A stretch of DNA of 64,000 nucleotides. Origin: Bretschneidera sinensis. Its lineage: Eukaryota; Streptophyta; Magnoliopsida; Brassicales; Akaniaceae. The number at the start of each line of letters is the position of its first letter. Positions within the stretch are counted from its first letter, which is position 1. Of the stretch, positions 11,161 to 23,300 are shown piece by piece. The stretch lies in assembly GCA_023935145.1 (NCBI GenBank), contig CM043698.1, positions 37,091,501 through 37,155,500 on the forward strand. The letters are read 5' to 3'. The notes under the pieces were generated by a model, which was given only the letters and a program-made list of their open reading frames with translations, searched no databases and was not told where the DNA came from. The translations under genes and the position numbers were made by a program.

Positions 11161-12141
11161 ACCCAACACCGATCAAGCTGTTCAGCTCCATGGGATAAGT
11201 TCATTTTCACTCTATCAAAGTCTTCAAAATTCAATAAGACTTTTTATACTTTTTAATCATATTTTAGACATAATCTCATTAAAGTGCTTGATCAGTCCTA
11301 TAAGCAATGTAATATATCTTAATAATTATCTAAATTATTTATCTTTTCGTCCTCTTAATTATCACATTTTTTTAAGGAACAAAACGTTTGCAAAGAAAGA
11401 ATGACGTCCGGATTAGTAAATAACTTTGACAAAAAAAGGTTTATTTAAATTTTCAATAAATAAAATTTAAATGGCATTTCAATTCATTTGAAGTTTTGGA
11501 CGTAATTGCAAAACAGAGAAAGCATTGCGCAGCCGTTTCTTTCACTATCAGTCTCTCGTCATAGATTATGGATCTTCTGCTGTTAAAGTAAGGTAGTTAA
11601 ATCTGTCATAAGACGGTATACTTTAGGTTTACACTACTTTTACTACAAGGGATCCATACTCTCGTCATCAAAATGGCTGCAAACATTTGCTTTTTTTTAT
11701 GATGAATTTTGATATTGAAGTCATCAATTTTCTGTTATTTGGGTTAAAGTAGAACTAGAAGGAAAAAAATTATAGAAACTATTTACATATTAACTAATCC
11801 CAACATAAATAGCTAAGACTGAAATGCTAACCGTATTAATTGATATGCTTAAAGATAAAGTTGGCACAACAATTTGCATAAATAGTCGGGTCAAAGACTT
11901 AAATAATCTCTCATCACGATTTGGGTTTTTTTGATTCAACGGTTATTTATTTTTTTTATAAAAAACTCGAATTTAATTTTTTTATTTTTGTTAATGTATT
12001 CAAAAAAATCTCATCGCCCAAAAAAACACTTTAACTTGTCAAGTTTTGAAATCGGTTTGGATGTATAAATTCAATTAAGCTGGACATGGTACAAAATATT
12101 TTTTAATAAATAAAATGCAAATATATATTTTTTTATAGAAA

Positions 12142-12181
<40 letters not shown>

Positions 12182-12240
12182 CACTTAGCAAGGAAGTAGC
12201 TGGGAAAATTCAATTCTCGCGACTCTTGAGCACCTAATTA
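11161..12240. other. Spacer upstream of small-protein gene, with (AT)n
   Basis: AT-rich. It contains an (AT)n microsatellite at about 12144-12177, roughly 70 bp upstream of the TATA box of the gene at 12393. No gene recognised. Confidence 0.6.
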
Positions 12241-12244
12241 CGCC

Positions 12245-12252
12245 TATAAATA
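12245..12252 (+). promoter_or_regulatory. TATA box of the 112-aa protein gene
   Basis: TATAAATA in CGCCTATAAATACCAATC, about 150 bp upstream of the ATG at 12393. It is followed by a C/A-rich leader consistent with a plant transcription start near 12280. Confidence 0.65.
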
Positions 12253-12392
12253 CCAATCTCCCTCACTTCACATGCACCATCGAAATCATTAGAAACTATT
12301 AGAAATACTTTTTCTATCATTAAGGTATCAGTCTCTGCTTTTGGACTCTGTTTAAATCCTTTATTTAGTCTTCTTGCATTCAATTAGAAATC

Positions 12393-12731
12393 ATGGGAAA
12401 CTGCATGGAGATATGCAAACAAAGGGAAAAAGAAGGGGAAATGCAACAAGACCAAGTAGAGAGAAAAGAAGATCCAACTGATGAGTTTGTGAAGGGAAGT
12501 GATCAGAGTAGTATTAATGTTAAAGGTGGGATAAAGGTGAAGATAGTGCTTACAAAAGAGGAATTAGAGTTGTTTTTGGTTCAATTGAAGAACAATAAAG
12601 GGAAGAGATTAGTGGATCTTTTGGTAGAATTGGAGAAAGGGAGATGTTCATCAAGGAAAGTTGAAGCCTGGAAACCTTCTTTAGATAGTATCATGGAATG
12701 CCCTGAAGTTCATGAGATGGATAGATCGTGA
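12393..12731 (+). CDS. Small uncharacterised plant protein, likely N-myristoylated
   Basis: Single-exon 112-residue protein starting MGNCMEICKQ. Gly2 with Cys4 and Cys8 fits an N-myristoylation plus palmitoylation signal, so plasma-membrane anchoring is inferred. A charged, Glu/Lys/Gln-rich segment follows (residues 10-40). A compact conserved core follows: a beta-strand-like GGIKVKIVLTKEELELFL, a Lys-rich loop, LVDLLVELEKGR, and a C-terminal VEAWKPSLDSI segment. The TATA box at 12245 and its leader support this ATG. I do not recognise a named domain. The K(V/I)K(I/L)xLTKEE core followed by a Leu-rich helix is common in short plant proteins of unknown function, and the protein at 15304-15708 shows a comparable core. 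No function is proposed. Confidence 0.78.
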   Translation: MGNCMEICKQREKEGEMQQDQVERKEDPTDEFVKGSDQSSINVKGGIKVKIVLTKEELELFLVQLKNNKGKRLVDLLVELEKGRCSSRKVEAWKPSLDSIMECPEVHEMDRS

Positions 12732-14639
12732 ATTAATCCTCAAATCTTCTTAATTTCTTCTAATTTACATTAAAGGGTTGGTTTTTTTGTTGGGTTTAAC
12801 TATCTACTTCTCTCCTCCTCTGAGGTTTTTCATCTTACCCTGTTTCTTCTTCTTCCTCCTCCTCCTCCTCTTCTTGCTTCATTAGGATTTTTCATTAATT
12901 TGGGTCATGATCCAATTAGGTAAATGAGTAATTTTGCTCAAAAGGGTGAGGTTTCAAATTGTTGAGTGATGGCCAGATGAGCCATTTATGGACAATTTTT
13001 TCTTCTTCTTGCCTCCAAGAGCCTGAGATGGATATGGATGAGTTGTATATTCAACTGTAATCTTCTTCTTTTGTGATGTATTTTTCGTCGGGTGATGACC
13101 CGAACTTGGATTTAAGTTTTTAGTAATAATTTATTCTTACATATGTTTTTGTAAGATTGATACTAAATTTGTCCTAGTTTTTCTTTGACATATATACATA
13201 ACTAAACCTATTTCATCAATGAAAAAAAACAAGAAAATTAGATAGGAATTAAGCATAATTTTTAACCGTAATTGATGTATTTTATAAAGTATGAAAAAAT
13301 TATTGATCGATACGGATCTAAAATTTATATTTTAAATCTATTAAAATTTTTATTAATATAAATATAAAATATAAAAATTAACACTATTAATAAAAAAATT
13401 TAAAATTATTAATAAAATTTTTAACTAAGACATAAATTTTAATCTGACAAGTCAAATATTTCTGCGGAATATGCGGTACTTGATACGAGAAGTAGCAAAA
13501 TTCCCTCCTAGGGTCCTACCATGTGGTGCTCAATACCTTTTTGTTTTGTTTTTTTTTTTTTTTTTTTTTTTTTTTGATAAAAACACATGTTCCGGAGAGG
13601 TTAGGCATATTTCTATCTTATTTAGGGACTGTAACGTGCAGTATTTTTGGATATCTGAATAGTAGATAAAACAAATATATATGAGTTTATATATTTTTTT
13701 ATGTATAAAATATATTTTTAATATATTTAAAAAAAATATATGATATTACGAAAATTTGATCTCATTATCAAAATGTCAAAAGTGCGATATCTTAATTTTT
13801 GATTATGAATTACTATTGATGATTTACATTTCAGATTGTATTGTAACTATAAAATTTTATTTGAAATATAAAAAAAATAATTGTTAAGTTAAGTTTAACA
13901 TAAAAAATTGTGTAATGAAAATAAAAATAAACAAATAATAAATAAGGTATAAGTAATGATTTATTTGTTTTAATTTTTGTTTAATTCTTGGAGACCAAAT
14001 CAAACTAAAACACATATCACAGAAAATGAGGAAATAAAATGATAGATGACATCAAATCCTAGTTTGAAAGTTTCTCAAGCAACCATCCATTTGAAATATT
14101 TGAGTAATGTGTTTTCTTTTAGTCTCTTATGTGAAGTTGACTCAACAAGTCCTTTATAAACATAATCTTCCACTTACAGGAATTTTTGGGTTCATGTCTC
14201 AATCTTATTACTCCAAATAAGCAACAGATTTGCGCGTTAAATGAACGCTTCCTTGACCTTTTCGCTGATGCTAAGTGCTAGTATGTGATCTTCTTATCAT
14301 CATCGCACCTTCTTAAATACTCTATCAACGAACGTGTTATTAAATTGGATTAGTTGGCTGTTGAATTAAATTTTTAAAGGATATATATATATTGACCCAT
14401 TCAATTAACCAATCACTTGTGAGCTTTTGGGCTTTTGATGAGAATCCATCATCTCAAGGTACTTCTAAGAGTTCTGTGACTGAGCCCATGGGTCATGTCA
14501 CAAGACTTTATTGTATCTGTAAACAAACTTAAAGGTTTTGTTTGAATTGATGTTAAAGCTAACTTAAAACAAGTTAGTTTAAAATAAAATTACATTGAAT
14601 TAATCTATGAATGTTTATTTTAGTTAATTTTCTTTATAC
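12732..14639. other. 3' flank and spacer, no gene seen
   Basis: The first ~400 bp is probably the 3' UTR of the small-protein gene (CT-rich tract near 12845-12875). A poly-T run of about 25 lies near 13550-13575. The rest is AT-rich with no recognisable gene. Confidence 0.6.
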
Positions 14640-15130
14640 AGATTAAATGCTTATTTCGATCATATAACTATGAATCACGTTCTATTTTGGTTATACAATT
14701 TTCAATTATACTAATTGGGTCTTAAACTTTATTTCGTCTCCCAATTAGTTTATTTTGGTGAATTCGAACTTAAAATTTTATTGGAAATCCAGTTCAACGA
14801 TAGTAAAGTTGATATAACTAATAGACAAAGTAAATACATTAAAGTTCAAGCGTTGGACAAAAAGTTCAAGTTAACATGGACTTCAGCTAATTGTATTTGA
14901 TGATAATCTAGATAATTAGTATTTGGATACAAATGGTTCGGAATCAACAACAAGGTCTGATGATGATGACAGTCATGTGAAATTGCCAGAATAAAATATT
15001 GGGATTGATTTGTTAGACTCTTGCTAGGTTTGAAGTTTCACTTGAATGATCAAATTGGGAGGTGAAAGAAATTTAAGGATCTTATTACGGTATAATTGAA
15101 AGTTCTATAACCAAAAAAAAAAATGTCTAA
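14640..15130. mobile_element. MITE-like element with ~80-bp terminal inverted repeats
   Basis: The left arm (about 14680-14755) contains TTTTGGTTATACAATTTTCA, ATTATACTAATTGGGTCTTA and GTCTCCCAATTAG. The right arm (about 15040-15125), read on the minus strand, gives TTTTGGTTATAGAACTTTCA, ATTATACCGTAATAAGATCC and CACCTCCCAATTTG. The arms match over roughly 75 bp with scattered differences. The ~300-bp middle is non-coding. The structure fits a nonautonomous DNA transposon; termini and target duplication are not resolved. Confidence 0.6.
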
Positions 15131-15303
15131 TAGAAAATATGAAAGAAAATCCAAAAGCACTCAATTGGATTAAAAATAAGAAACCAACAACAAAAGCTAC
15201 ATATAAACAATCCTAAAGGGAAATACTATGCCCAACTCATAATACATAACATAAAAGCACCATACTAATACATTTAAATAATTAAAGTTCTTCAGAGATA
15301 GTA

Positions 15304-15708
15304 TCAGCCAGTAGTAGTGCTAGGGGTGATGACAATTACACGATTTGTTGGGATTTTCATAATCTCACAAGCTAAATCCTTAAATTCAAGAACCCCTCCA
15401 TCTTTACACTTTGATAACAGTCGAGCCGCTTCTTGCTTTGTCATCTTTAATTTCATTCTGAAATTCACCCCTTCATCTTCTTTGACACCATCGCCGTAGC
15501 TTTTTCTTCTTCTCTCCAAACATTTCTCTCTTTCAAGCAATGGTTTTGAACTTGCAATATTAAAGCAATCACCATTCAAGGCCTTGTTTGGCGATTTCTT
15601 TTTATCCAACTCTTCTCTGTATATGAAACTTGTACAATTGGATTCCCTCTGTGTAATTGTTTCTTCACAAAACACACTCATAAAGAAATCAAAAAGAGAT
15701 TTCCACAT
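15304..15708 (-). CDS. Small uncharacterised plant protein
   Basis: Single-exon protein of 134 residues read from ATG 15708 (MWKSLFDFFMSVFCEE). An upstream in-frame ATG at 15816 would lie before the minus-strand TATA box near 15800, so I prefer the ATG at 15708. The N-terminus is short and hydrophobic/amphipathic. The middle (residues 20-85) is polar and probably disordered. The C-terminal core reads NFRMKLKMTKQEAARLLSKC, then LEFKDLACEIMKIP, and a Thr/Ser tail. The core resembles that of the protein at 12393-12731 (basic strand, LTK or MTK, acidic residue, Leu-rich helix). I recognise no named domain and assign no function. The gene converges on the 12393 gene. Confidence 0.75.
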   Translation of the reverse strand: MWKSLFDFFMSVFCEETITQRESNCTSFIYREELDKKKSPNKALNGDCFNIASSKPLLEREKCLERRRKSYGDGVKEDEGVNFRMKLKMTKQEAARLLSKCKDGGVLEFKDLACEIMKIPTNRVIVITPSTTTG

Positions 15709-15798
15709 TTTTTTAGAACTAAAATATATAAGGGAGAGAGAGAGAGAGAAAATTGGGTGTTGATGAGAAGTGAAGAAGCATGTAAGTGAAGTGAAGCA

Positions 15799-15806
15799 AT
15801 ATATAG
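15799..15806 (-). promoter_or_regulatory. TATA box of the 134-aa protein gene
   Basis: The minus strand reads CTCTATATATTGC here, about 90 bp upstream of the ATG at 15708. A GA/CT-rich leader (15730-15752) lies between. This placement excludes the ATG at 15816 as the usual start. Confidence 0.6.
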
Positions 15807-15829
15807 AGCAAATCAAGAGTGTTATTTGG

Positions 15830-18250
15830 GCAAAAGTTGATGATCAACTTGTACTGTATGATGATATACATGGGCGGTCAAGTACATGATGTAAAGTCTT
15901 TGTTTAAGTCAAGTGTTTTTAAGTAATTGAATGTCAATTTAAGCCGCTAACTGATGGTAAGGGTTAAATGAGCAAAAAAAAATCAAATTTGTAAATATAG
16001 TGTGAAACAGTATTTCGGTTTAGCTATTTACATAGAATGTTTTAGTTTTAATCTATTTTGATATGTCGTTTCGAATTTGACGGTGTTAGTATTTTCAAAT
16101 ACATACATGTCAAATTATATATATATTTCAAAAAATATATAATTATAAGAAAATAATCACCATTCAAATCTATAAATTAATCCTACATAATTTTTTACTT
16201 TAAAATCAATTATAAATCATTTTTTGTATAAAACCAAATTTAAACTTTCTCCTACTATCAAATTGCATTCCTTATATATAATTATAAAAACATATCATAA
16301 TTAAAAAAAATCACCATTCGAATATCAAATGATGAAGATAATGTATCATCCACGTTATCTAATTGAATAAAAAGAGTGAAATTTCTCAAATTATCTCTTA
16401 AAATTTTAAAAAATACAAAAAAAAATTCATTGTAATATTTCGATCGAAATAAAAAGCGAAATGAAGTATATGTATGTCTTATTTTAGTTTAGTACTGAAA
16501 CCGAAACGTTTCGATCGTTTCAATCAAAACGAAACAAAAATTAGAACTATAAAAAAAAAACTCTCTTAAAAACCCTTTTGACATTCAAAGCTGAAACTAT
16601 AGTTGCACCAAACAATACTTAGTAATTTGATAAGAAAAAAATCCCAACTTAAAAGAAATTATTATCGAGAGTGACATGTATGCATTTAATATAAGTTGCC
16701 TATTGCATGCAATAGTTTTCAATCATAAAATTAAATTAAATTTTGAAGAAGTTTTCATTTGAATCTTTCTTAATTGGAGGGTCAATTTTTTTACAATTAA
16801 TAATTTGTTCATCAAAATTTAGTAATGAAAATGGCACATCCTTCAAATATATATAAAAACAATTACTGAGATAAGGAAATCCGACAAGCGATAGATTGTG
16901 AAATTTTGAAAAGTAGCTTAGAAATATCCAATGAACTCAATTGCATTGCCAAAGTGAAAATGATAATCGAAATAACTTTCAAGGATTGAATGGCCCTACC
17001 ACCATTCTAATTACGCGTTTTAGTTTTAAGTGTTGCAGTTTGACAAGATAGCTACTTTAAGTCGTATTGTTTAATGCAAAAACTTTCACTTAACTTGCTT
17101 TTGGCATCCTTACAAACATACAATAATCTCACATCACCCTTTACCCATTAAAACAAATAAATCCAAAGACTTCTTCCAATGTCATTTTGTCGAGAATTTT
17201 GTTTACATTTTTTTAGAAAAAAAAAATAATTTCTGTGAATTGATGGATTCGAAAATTTCATTAATGGAGACGAAGATATTAGAATATATTTTTAATAAAT
17301 GAGGAGAAAATATTAACATAATTTCGTAAAACATATATTTAATATAAATATTTTCATATAAAAATACAAAATCAACCGTAAAATACAAATTATGTTTGCA
17401 TTTAAGAACAAAACACTTTACAACTGTTCATGGCGTGAAAACATTGTAAAAAAAAATCATTATCAATGTTACCTATCAAATATGTTATGTTTAACGACAA
17501 TTACGTCCCACTAGTATTAGTTTATTATGTTTCGAAAGTATTTTTTAATATTGGTTTTCTTTCGAAATATTTTTTCGTAATTAATTCAAAATTATTAAAT
17601 TAGTTCATGTAATGATCAAGATAAGATGATATACGAAATAAATATAATTTTTTCTCTTTTCATCTGATCATGATAAAAAATACTTGGGATTTTTTATAAA
17701 AAAAAATTCATGGCCCAAATATTGATAAAAAAATTTTCAGTTGTCAGCTCAAAATAAATTCGAAAAAAACTGAATAGAACATTTTTTTAGATAAACAAAT
17801 GAGCAGAGAACAATGATATAAATTGTCATTGATTTATTAAAAGGAAAAAATAAAAACAACAAAATGTGTTAAGTTTGAGATCTACCTTTTTTGCTTCTGT
17901 TTTTTTATGATCCACCTTTTGTTTCCACATGTCATGCATACGAGTCTGCTCCTATTTGTTTTTCTACCCATTTTTAGGCGTTGGGGAGAGGGAAAGGGAA
18001 AGGAGAGACCAATGACCTCGAAAGGGCAAAAGGCTATGAAATGTGTTGGGTGTTGTTTCTACTATTTACTTTTAGGCGGTCAAAATGTGGTGCGGCCCTC
18101 AAAAAGTGATGGACTGGCCTACAAGTTTACGGTACAAATTTGAGTCAAAGCCCATCTATCACGGGAGGTAAAGAAAGGGCCTGTGGAGTGTATTAATCAA
18201 TTTGGGCCCCTCACTTTTTTCTTTTTGACATAAAAAGAAAAAGAGAGTAA
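15830..18250. other. AT-rich spacer, no gene seen
   Basis: About 2.4 kb of AT-rich DNA. A short block near 16430-16540 carries CGAAAC/GTTTCG repeats. The open frame at 17907-18143 has no recognisable content. Confidence 0.55.
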
Positions 18251-18488
18251 GAGTCCATTTAATAGTAGAAAATGATTTTTTTTTTATTTTTTAACATAAT
18301 TTAAAAAATAATATATATTTTTTTCAATATAATATTAAAAAAATTGAGAAATAAAAAATATTATTTTTTAACTTTTTCATTATTATATTGAAAAGCGAAG
18401 TACTATTTTGTAAATTATGTTTTCTTTTCAAATTGTCTTTAAAATGTTAAAAAATAAAAAAATATTTTCAACAATTAAATGCAACCTA
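18251..18488. mobile_element. AT-rich MITE with ~50-bp inverted termini
   Basis: The left terminus (GAGTCCATTTAATAGTAGAA, then AATGATTTTTTTTTTATTTT) pairs with the right terminus, whose minus strand reads GGTTGCATTTAATTGTTGAA then AATATTTTTTTATTTTTTAA. About 240 bp, non-coding. hAT-type MITEs often look like this, but the class is not proven here. Confidence 0.6.
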
Positions 18489-20093
18489 AAACTTTTCAAT
18501 TCTTTATGTATACGATTTTCAATCAATCATAACTCCCCTCTCTCAATTGTATAAAACACGAAGATAAAGTTATGATAAAAAAAATAGGACGATAAACTTG
18601 ACATTCATTAAAATTAAAATGACTTTTTTGAAATTGTAGTTAAGGTAACGTATACAATTTAGAACTAAAATTCTCTTTTAAATAGGTATTTTTATTAATC
18701 TATTTAATAGAGTTTATGATTTTTTTTTTATGAATTGAAACTAGGAAAAACATCACAATAATCGATTTATAAATATGGTTCATGAATAATTTTTTTAAAA
18801 AAATTTAAATTTACTAAAAACAATGTTTTGATTGATGTTTTGTCAAAAAAATAATAATTATTGCTTCACTATTGTTTTATTATAAACCTCTTGAAAAGCC
18901 ATAAAATAAATTATAGACTATTTATATCATTAAACTAAACAGATTTCAATTGACACGAACTGAGCTTTTGGATACTCAAAGTATTTATGGTCTATTCAAA
19001 CTCGATATCGATCTTGTTTTGCAAGTTCTCCATTTTTGTTCGTAAACTGACTCGTTGGCTGTGTGCTTAAATCCTTCGGAGCCGGTCCCAAACTCTTTCA
19101 TTGATGTCTTTTTATGCTGACTGCTGAGTTGGTGCTGGCCCGGGGCTTTCTTCTTTTCGGTTAGTTTATGAATTTTTCCTAAGAAGCAAAGAAACAATAA
19201 CTAAAACATCTCCTCTTCTACCAGCCATGAGGCTCGAGTGACACGCATTCAATTATTTAATGTTCTTTTATGATTTCATTTCAATGCATGAAAACTCATA
19301 ATTTAATTTGCACTTTTTAGAATAAAATATCATGTAATTCCTCTAACCAAAGTGAACAACATATTGTGTTATGAAACAATTGTTCTTTTAAACTGAGAAA
19401 AACTTCTTGTCATTTTTTATTTACACTTTTTTACTAAGTAACTTTTTTGTTTTGGTATTAATTACGACGATAATTTAATTTGCCTTTAGTCTTCACCCAC
19501 TCACCCACATAAGAATCTTCTTTATTTATAAAAGAGTTATTGACATGAAAAACATAACACATGACCTCAACAACACACTTAAATACATTTGACTTGAGAT
19601 AATAACCATGGTGTCAAAAAATTTTGGTTTACTATACTTAACTTACTATGCATAAAATTATAATTTAATTTTTTTATTATAGTATATTTATTTATACAAT
19701 TATGTGAGAATCTCTCTTTTTGTATGCACCCTCAAAATGTCTACTAAACCCCATATACATAAGTTATAACTCAGATATTTAAACAAAGTTAGATATATTA
19801 GTCAACTTACTCTAACACTCAACATCTTTCTTCCCATGTTTTTCTCTCATTCGATATCTCACCCAGGCTTAACTCCCTTCTTCTCATTATTTTTGTCTAT
19901 CTTCAACACACATTGATTTTCTCTCTCTAAAATCGGGTTGCCTCATTCTATTTCATTATTTTGTTCATAATCCTCTCATTTTGTTTCATTTTGGTGTGAG
20001 TATCGTAGATCACGTAGTAAGAGACCGACATGTGGCTAGCATCAAGGGCATTAAATTAATTCCATACCTTCCAGGGGAAAAGAACACTTGTAC
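18489..20093. other. AT-rich spacer upstream of copia element 2, no gene seen
   Basis: No coding content recognised. The short frame at 19981-20193 merely runs into the LTR of copia element 2. Confidence 0.55.
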
Positions 20094-20347
20094 TGGAACA
20101 TTTCAAACTTCCAAAGATAAAGCAACTGAAGATCACGAAGATAAAGTTGTTAGCCGAGTATCATGCAACAGCAGAGGAGCCACAACAACGTGATTTTGAG
20201 CAATTTTAAATTTGAATTGTATTCTTTTTAAATCCCACAACATATGTGTGGGTTGTTATACAATCTGTATTATTTATAGTTTGCAATGAACAAATAAAAA
20301 TAACAATGAGAAAATCTTTTCAACCTATCTATTGTTTAAATTTTACA
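20094..20347 (+). repeat. 5' LTR of copia element 2
   Basis: 254 bp, same length as the 3' LTR, about 91 percent identical by eye. It ends TTTTACA directly before the primer binding site at 20348-20360. Confidence 0.9.
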
Positions 20348-20360
20348 TGGTATCAGAGCC
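20348..20360 (+). other. Primer binding site of copia element 2
   Basis: TGGTATCAGAGCC adjoins the 5' LTR end; complementary to initiator tRNA-Met, as in the first copia element. Confidence 0.92.
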
Positions 20361-20394
20361 ATTCGACCAACGTCTCTCGCGTTCTACTTTCACA

Positions 20395-23300
20395 ATGTCT
20401 GCCTCTCCTAACTCCTCTACCTCTGACCTGCAAGCCACCCAACTTCCTCTGTTCAATCCCTCCTCCTATCTTAATATTTCGAAGCTCAGTCAACAAAATT
20501 TTCTTACATGGAAGGCAACTATGCTTCCATATCTAAAAGGCCAAAAAGATTATGGCTACGTTAATGGAACCTTTAAACCTCCACCCAAACATCTCACTGC
20601 TGTCGATGGCACCACTTCTGTCAACCCCCTGTTTGACATTTAGGAAACTCAGAATAATTTAATCCTCAGTTGTCTCGCCGCCTCGCTCACTGACGAGGTT
20701 TTGGCACAAGTCGCTCACTGTACCACCTCCAATGCGCTTTGGATGGCTCTCACATCGACTTTTGCTTCCCAGTCTCGGGCTCAAGAAATCCATGTGCGCT
20801 CTCAACTATACTCTGTGCGAAAGACAACTCAAACAGCCATTGAATATTTTATGTATATTAAGAAGCTCATCGATGATCTTGCCTTTGCTGGTCAGCCCTT
20901 GAATTGTGATGATATCATCACATATCTTCTTGCGGGTTTGAAGCCCAAATATGATTCCCTGGTCACCACAATTGGTGCTCGTGATGCTTCCCTTACTCTT
21001 GAGGAAGTCTTTTCTATGTTGTTTACATGTGAGGCTCGAATTTAGCATCACTCTCAGTCATTTCTTCTACTTCTCATTTCGATTAATGTTGCAACAAAAC
21101 AATAAGGTTTTTTCGTTCATCATGGACGTTGTAATCCATGAGGCAAGGGGTGTGGCAATGCTTCTTTCCGAGGATCTGCATGTGGAATTCCTTCTTCCCG
21201 CAATCCCAACAACCTCTAGTGCTAATTATGTGAGAAGCCTGGATATACCGCCTCGAGATGCTTCAAGAGGTTGATCCGAACTTTTTAACACCACTGCCTC
21301 GCACAAATGCTCAAGTTAATCTCTCCACAAATCTAAACCAGATATCTGGTGATCAAGAGTGGCATGTTGATACTGGAGCAACTCATCACTTGACCAACAA
21401 TTTCAACAATCTCAACGTTTGTGGTGAAGAGTATGTGGGTATTGATCAAATCCAAGTTAGTGATGGTTCAGGTTTGCATATAACTCACACTGGCACTATT
21501 ATTTTACCTTCACAGTCTAAATGTTTTGTTCTAGATCAAATTCTTGTTGTTCCCAAATTACCAAAAATCTTATATTTATTCAAAAATTTACTCGAGATAA
21601 TTATGTTTATTTTGAATTCCATAACAAAATTTCTTCTAATAAAGGATTACTCGGAGAACATCCTACATAAAGGCCATAGTAAAGATGGACTATACTGCTT
21701 CTCCAAGCCTCTTCTGCATTTGTTGGTGTCTGCGTTTCTTTTTCTAATTGGCATCATCGTTTTGGGCATGCCTCTTTTCGTACTGTCAATCACATTTTAA
21801 AATCCAATAATCTTCCTATTGGTTTAAATAATAAAAGATCTGTTTATTCTGATTATGAGTTAGCCAAAAGCCATAACTTACCTTTTTCAGCCTTTCTTCA
21901 TCATGCAAATTAGCCTTTAGAGTTGATTTATTATGATGTTTGGGGGCACAGTTCTGTTATTTCCACTCATGGATCTCGATATTATGTCTGTTTTTTGGAT
22001 GATCATACTAAATTTATTTGGCTTTTTCCTTTAAAAAATAAATCTGATGTTGAAACCATTTTTTTACATTTCCAAACATATGTTGAACGCCATTTTGACA
22101 AAAAAATTAAATCTATCCAAACCGATTGGGGTGGTGAATTTAGATGTTTACATAATTACTTTAAAATATGTGGCATTCAACATCGTTTAACATATAGTTG
22201 AAATGGGTCTAACTTTGCTAGCTCATTCCAATCTACCTAAGCCTTATTGGGAAGATGCTTTTCAAATAGCAACTTATATAATTAATAGGTTGCCCACAAA
22301 AATTTTACAACATCAATCTCGTTTCGAAAAGGTTTACAATAAAAAAACTGACTATAAATTCATGCGCACTTTAGAATGTGCATGTTGGCCTAATTTGGGA
22401 CCTTTTAACAGATATAAAATTGACTTCCGCTCCAAAACTTGTATTTTTATTGGCTATAGCCTCTCACATCAGGGCTACAGATGTCTGGATTTATCCACAG
22501 GAAAAATCTTTGTGTCATGCCATGTTATATTCGATGAATCTTATTTTCCTTATCAGGCTCGTGACACCACTCCATCCATTGCTCCAAACACAACCTCTTT
22601 ACTCATAACATTACAATCCACACAACCACATACACTTTCTTTGCTTGCAGGTGAACAGTATATGATCGTGCAACCACACAACAAGATTTTGATCAGCATT
22701 CACCTACTCCTCTAATCATGAACATAGTCCAATCAAGCGATGCGCACGCTCCAGCTCCACATCCTACTTCCGAAGCACTAGATGTCCATGCTGATCTCTA
22801 CTAATCTCCTATTAGCCCACCCACTAATACTGCACCTTCCTCTCAACCATGGCGCATGCTAACTCGATCACAGACAAATTCATTAAAACCGAAGACTCAA
22901 TTCGTGGGCATGATAAAATATCCACTGCCAAGGGCCCTTCTTGCTGAGTCTGGCTCCATCACCGAGCCATCTTGCTTCATGGAGGCTTCAAAGGCTGCTG
23001 TCTGGAAGGAGACCATGAACACAGAGTTCAATGCTTTAATATCTAATGGTACGTGGGATCTTGTACCTACACAAAACTCTTATAATCTTGTTGGCAATAA
23101 GTGGGTATACCGAATTAAGTGTCGTGCGGATTGAAGCATAGAATGATATAAAGCCCGGCTAGTAGCCAAGGGCTATCTTCAGCAAGAAGGTATCGACTTT
23201 ACCAATACTTTCAACCCCATCATCAAGCCAAGTACGGTTCGACTCATGCTTTCACTTGCTGTCACTCATCGATGGCCTATTCATCAGTTAGACATTCAAA

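Noticed and set aside
15709..15816. Upstream extension of the 134-residue protein
   Set aside because: The ATG at 15816 precedes the likely TATA box near 15800, so it would not be in the mRNA.
19981..20193. 70-codon frame
   Set aside because: Runs from spacer into the copia 2 LTR; not a gene.
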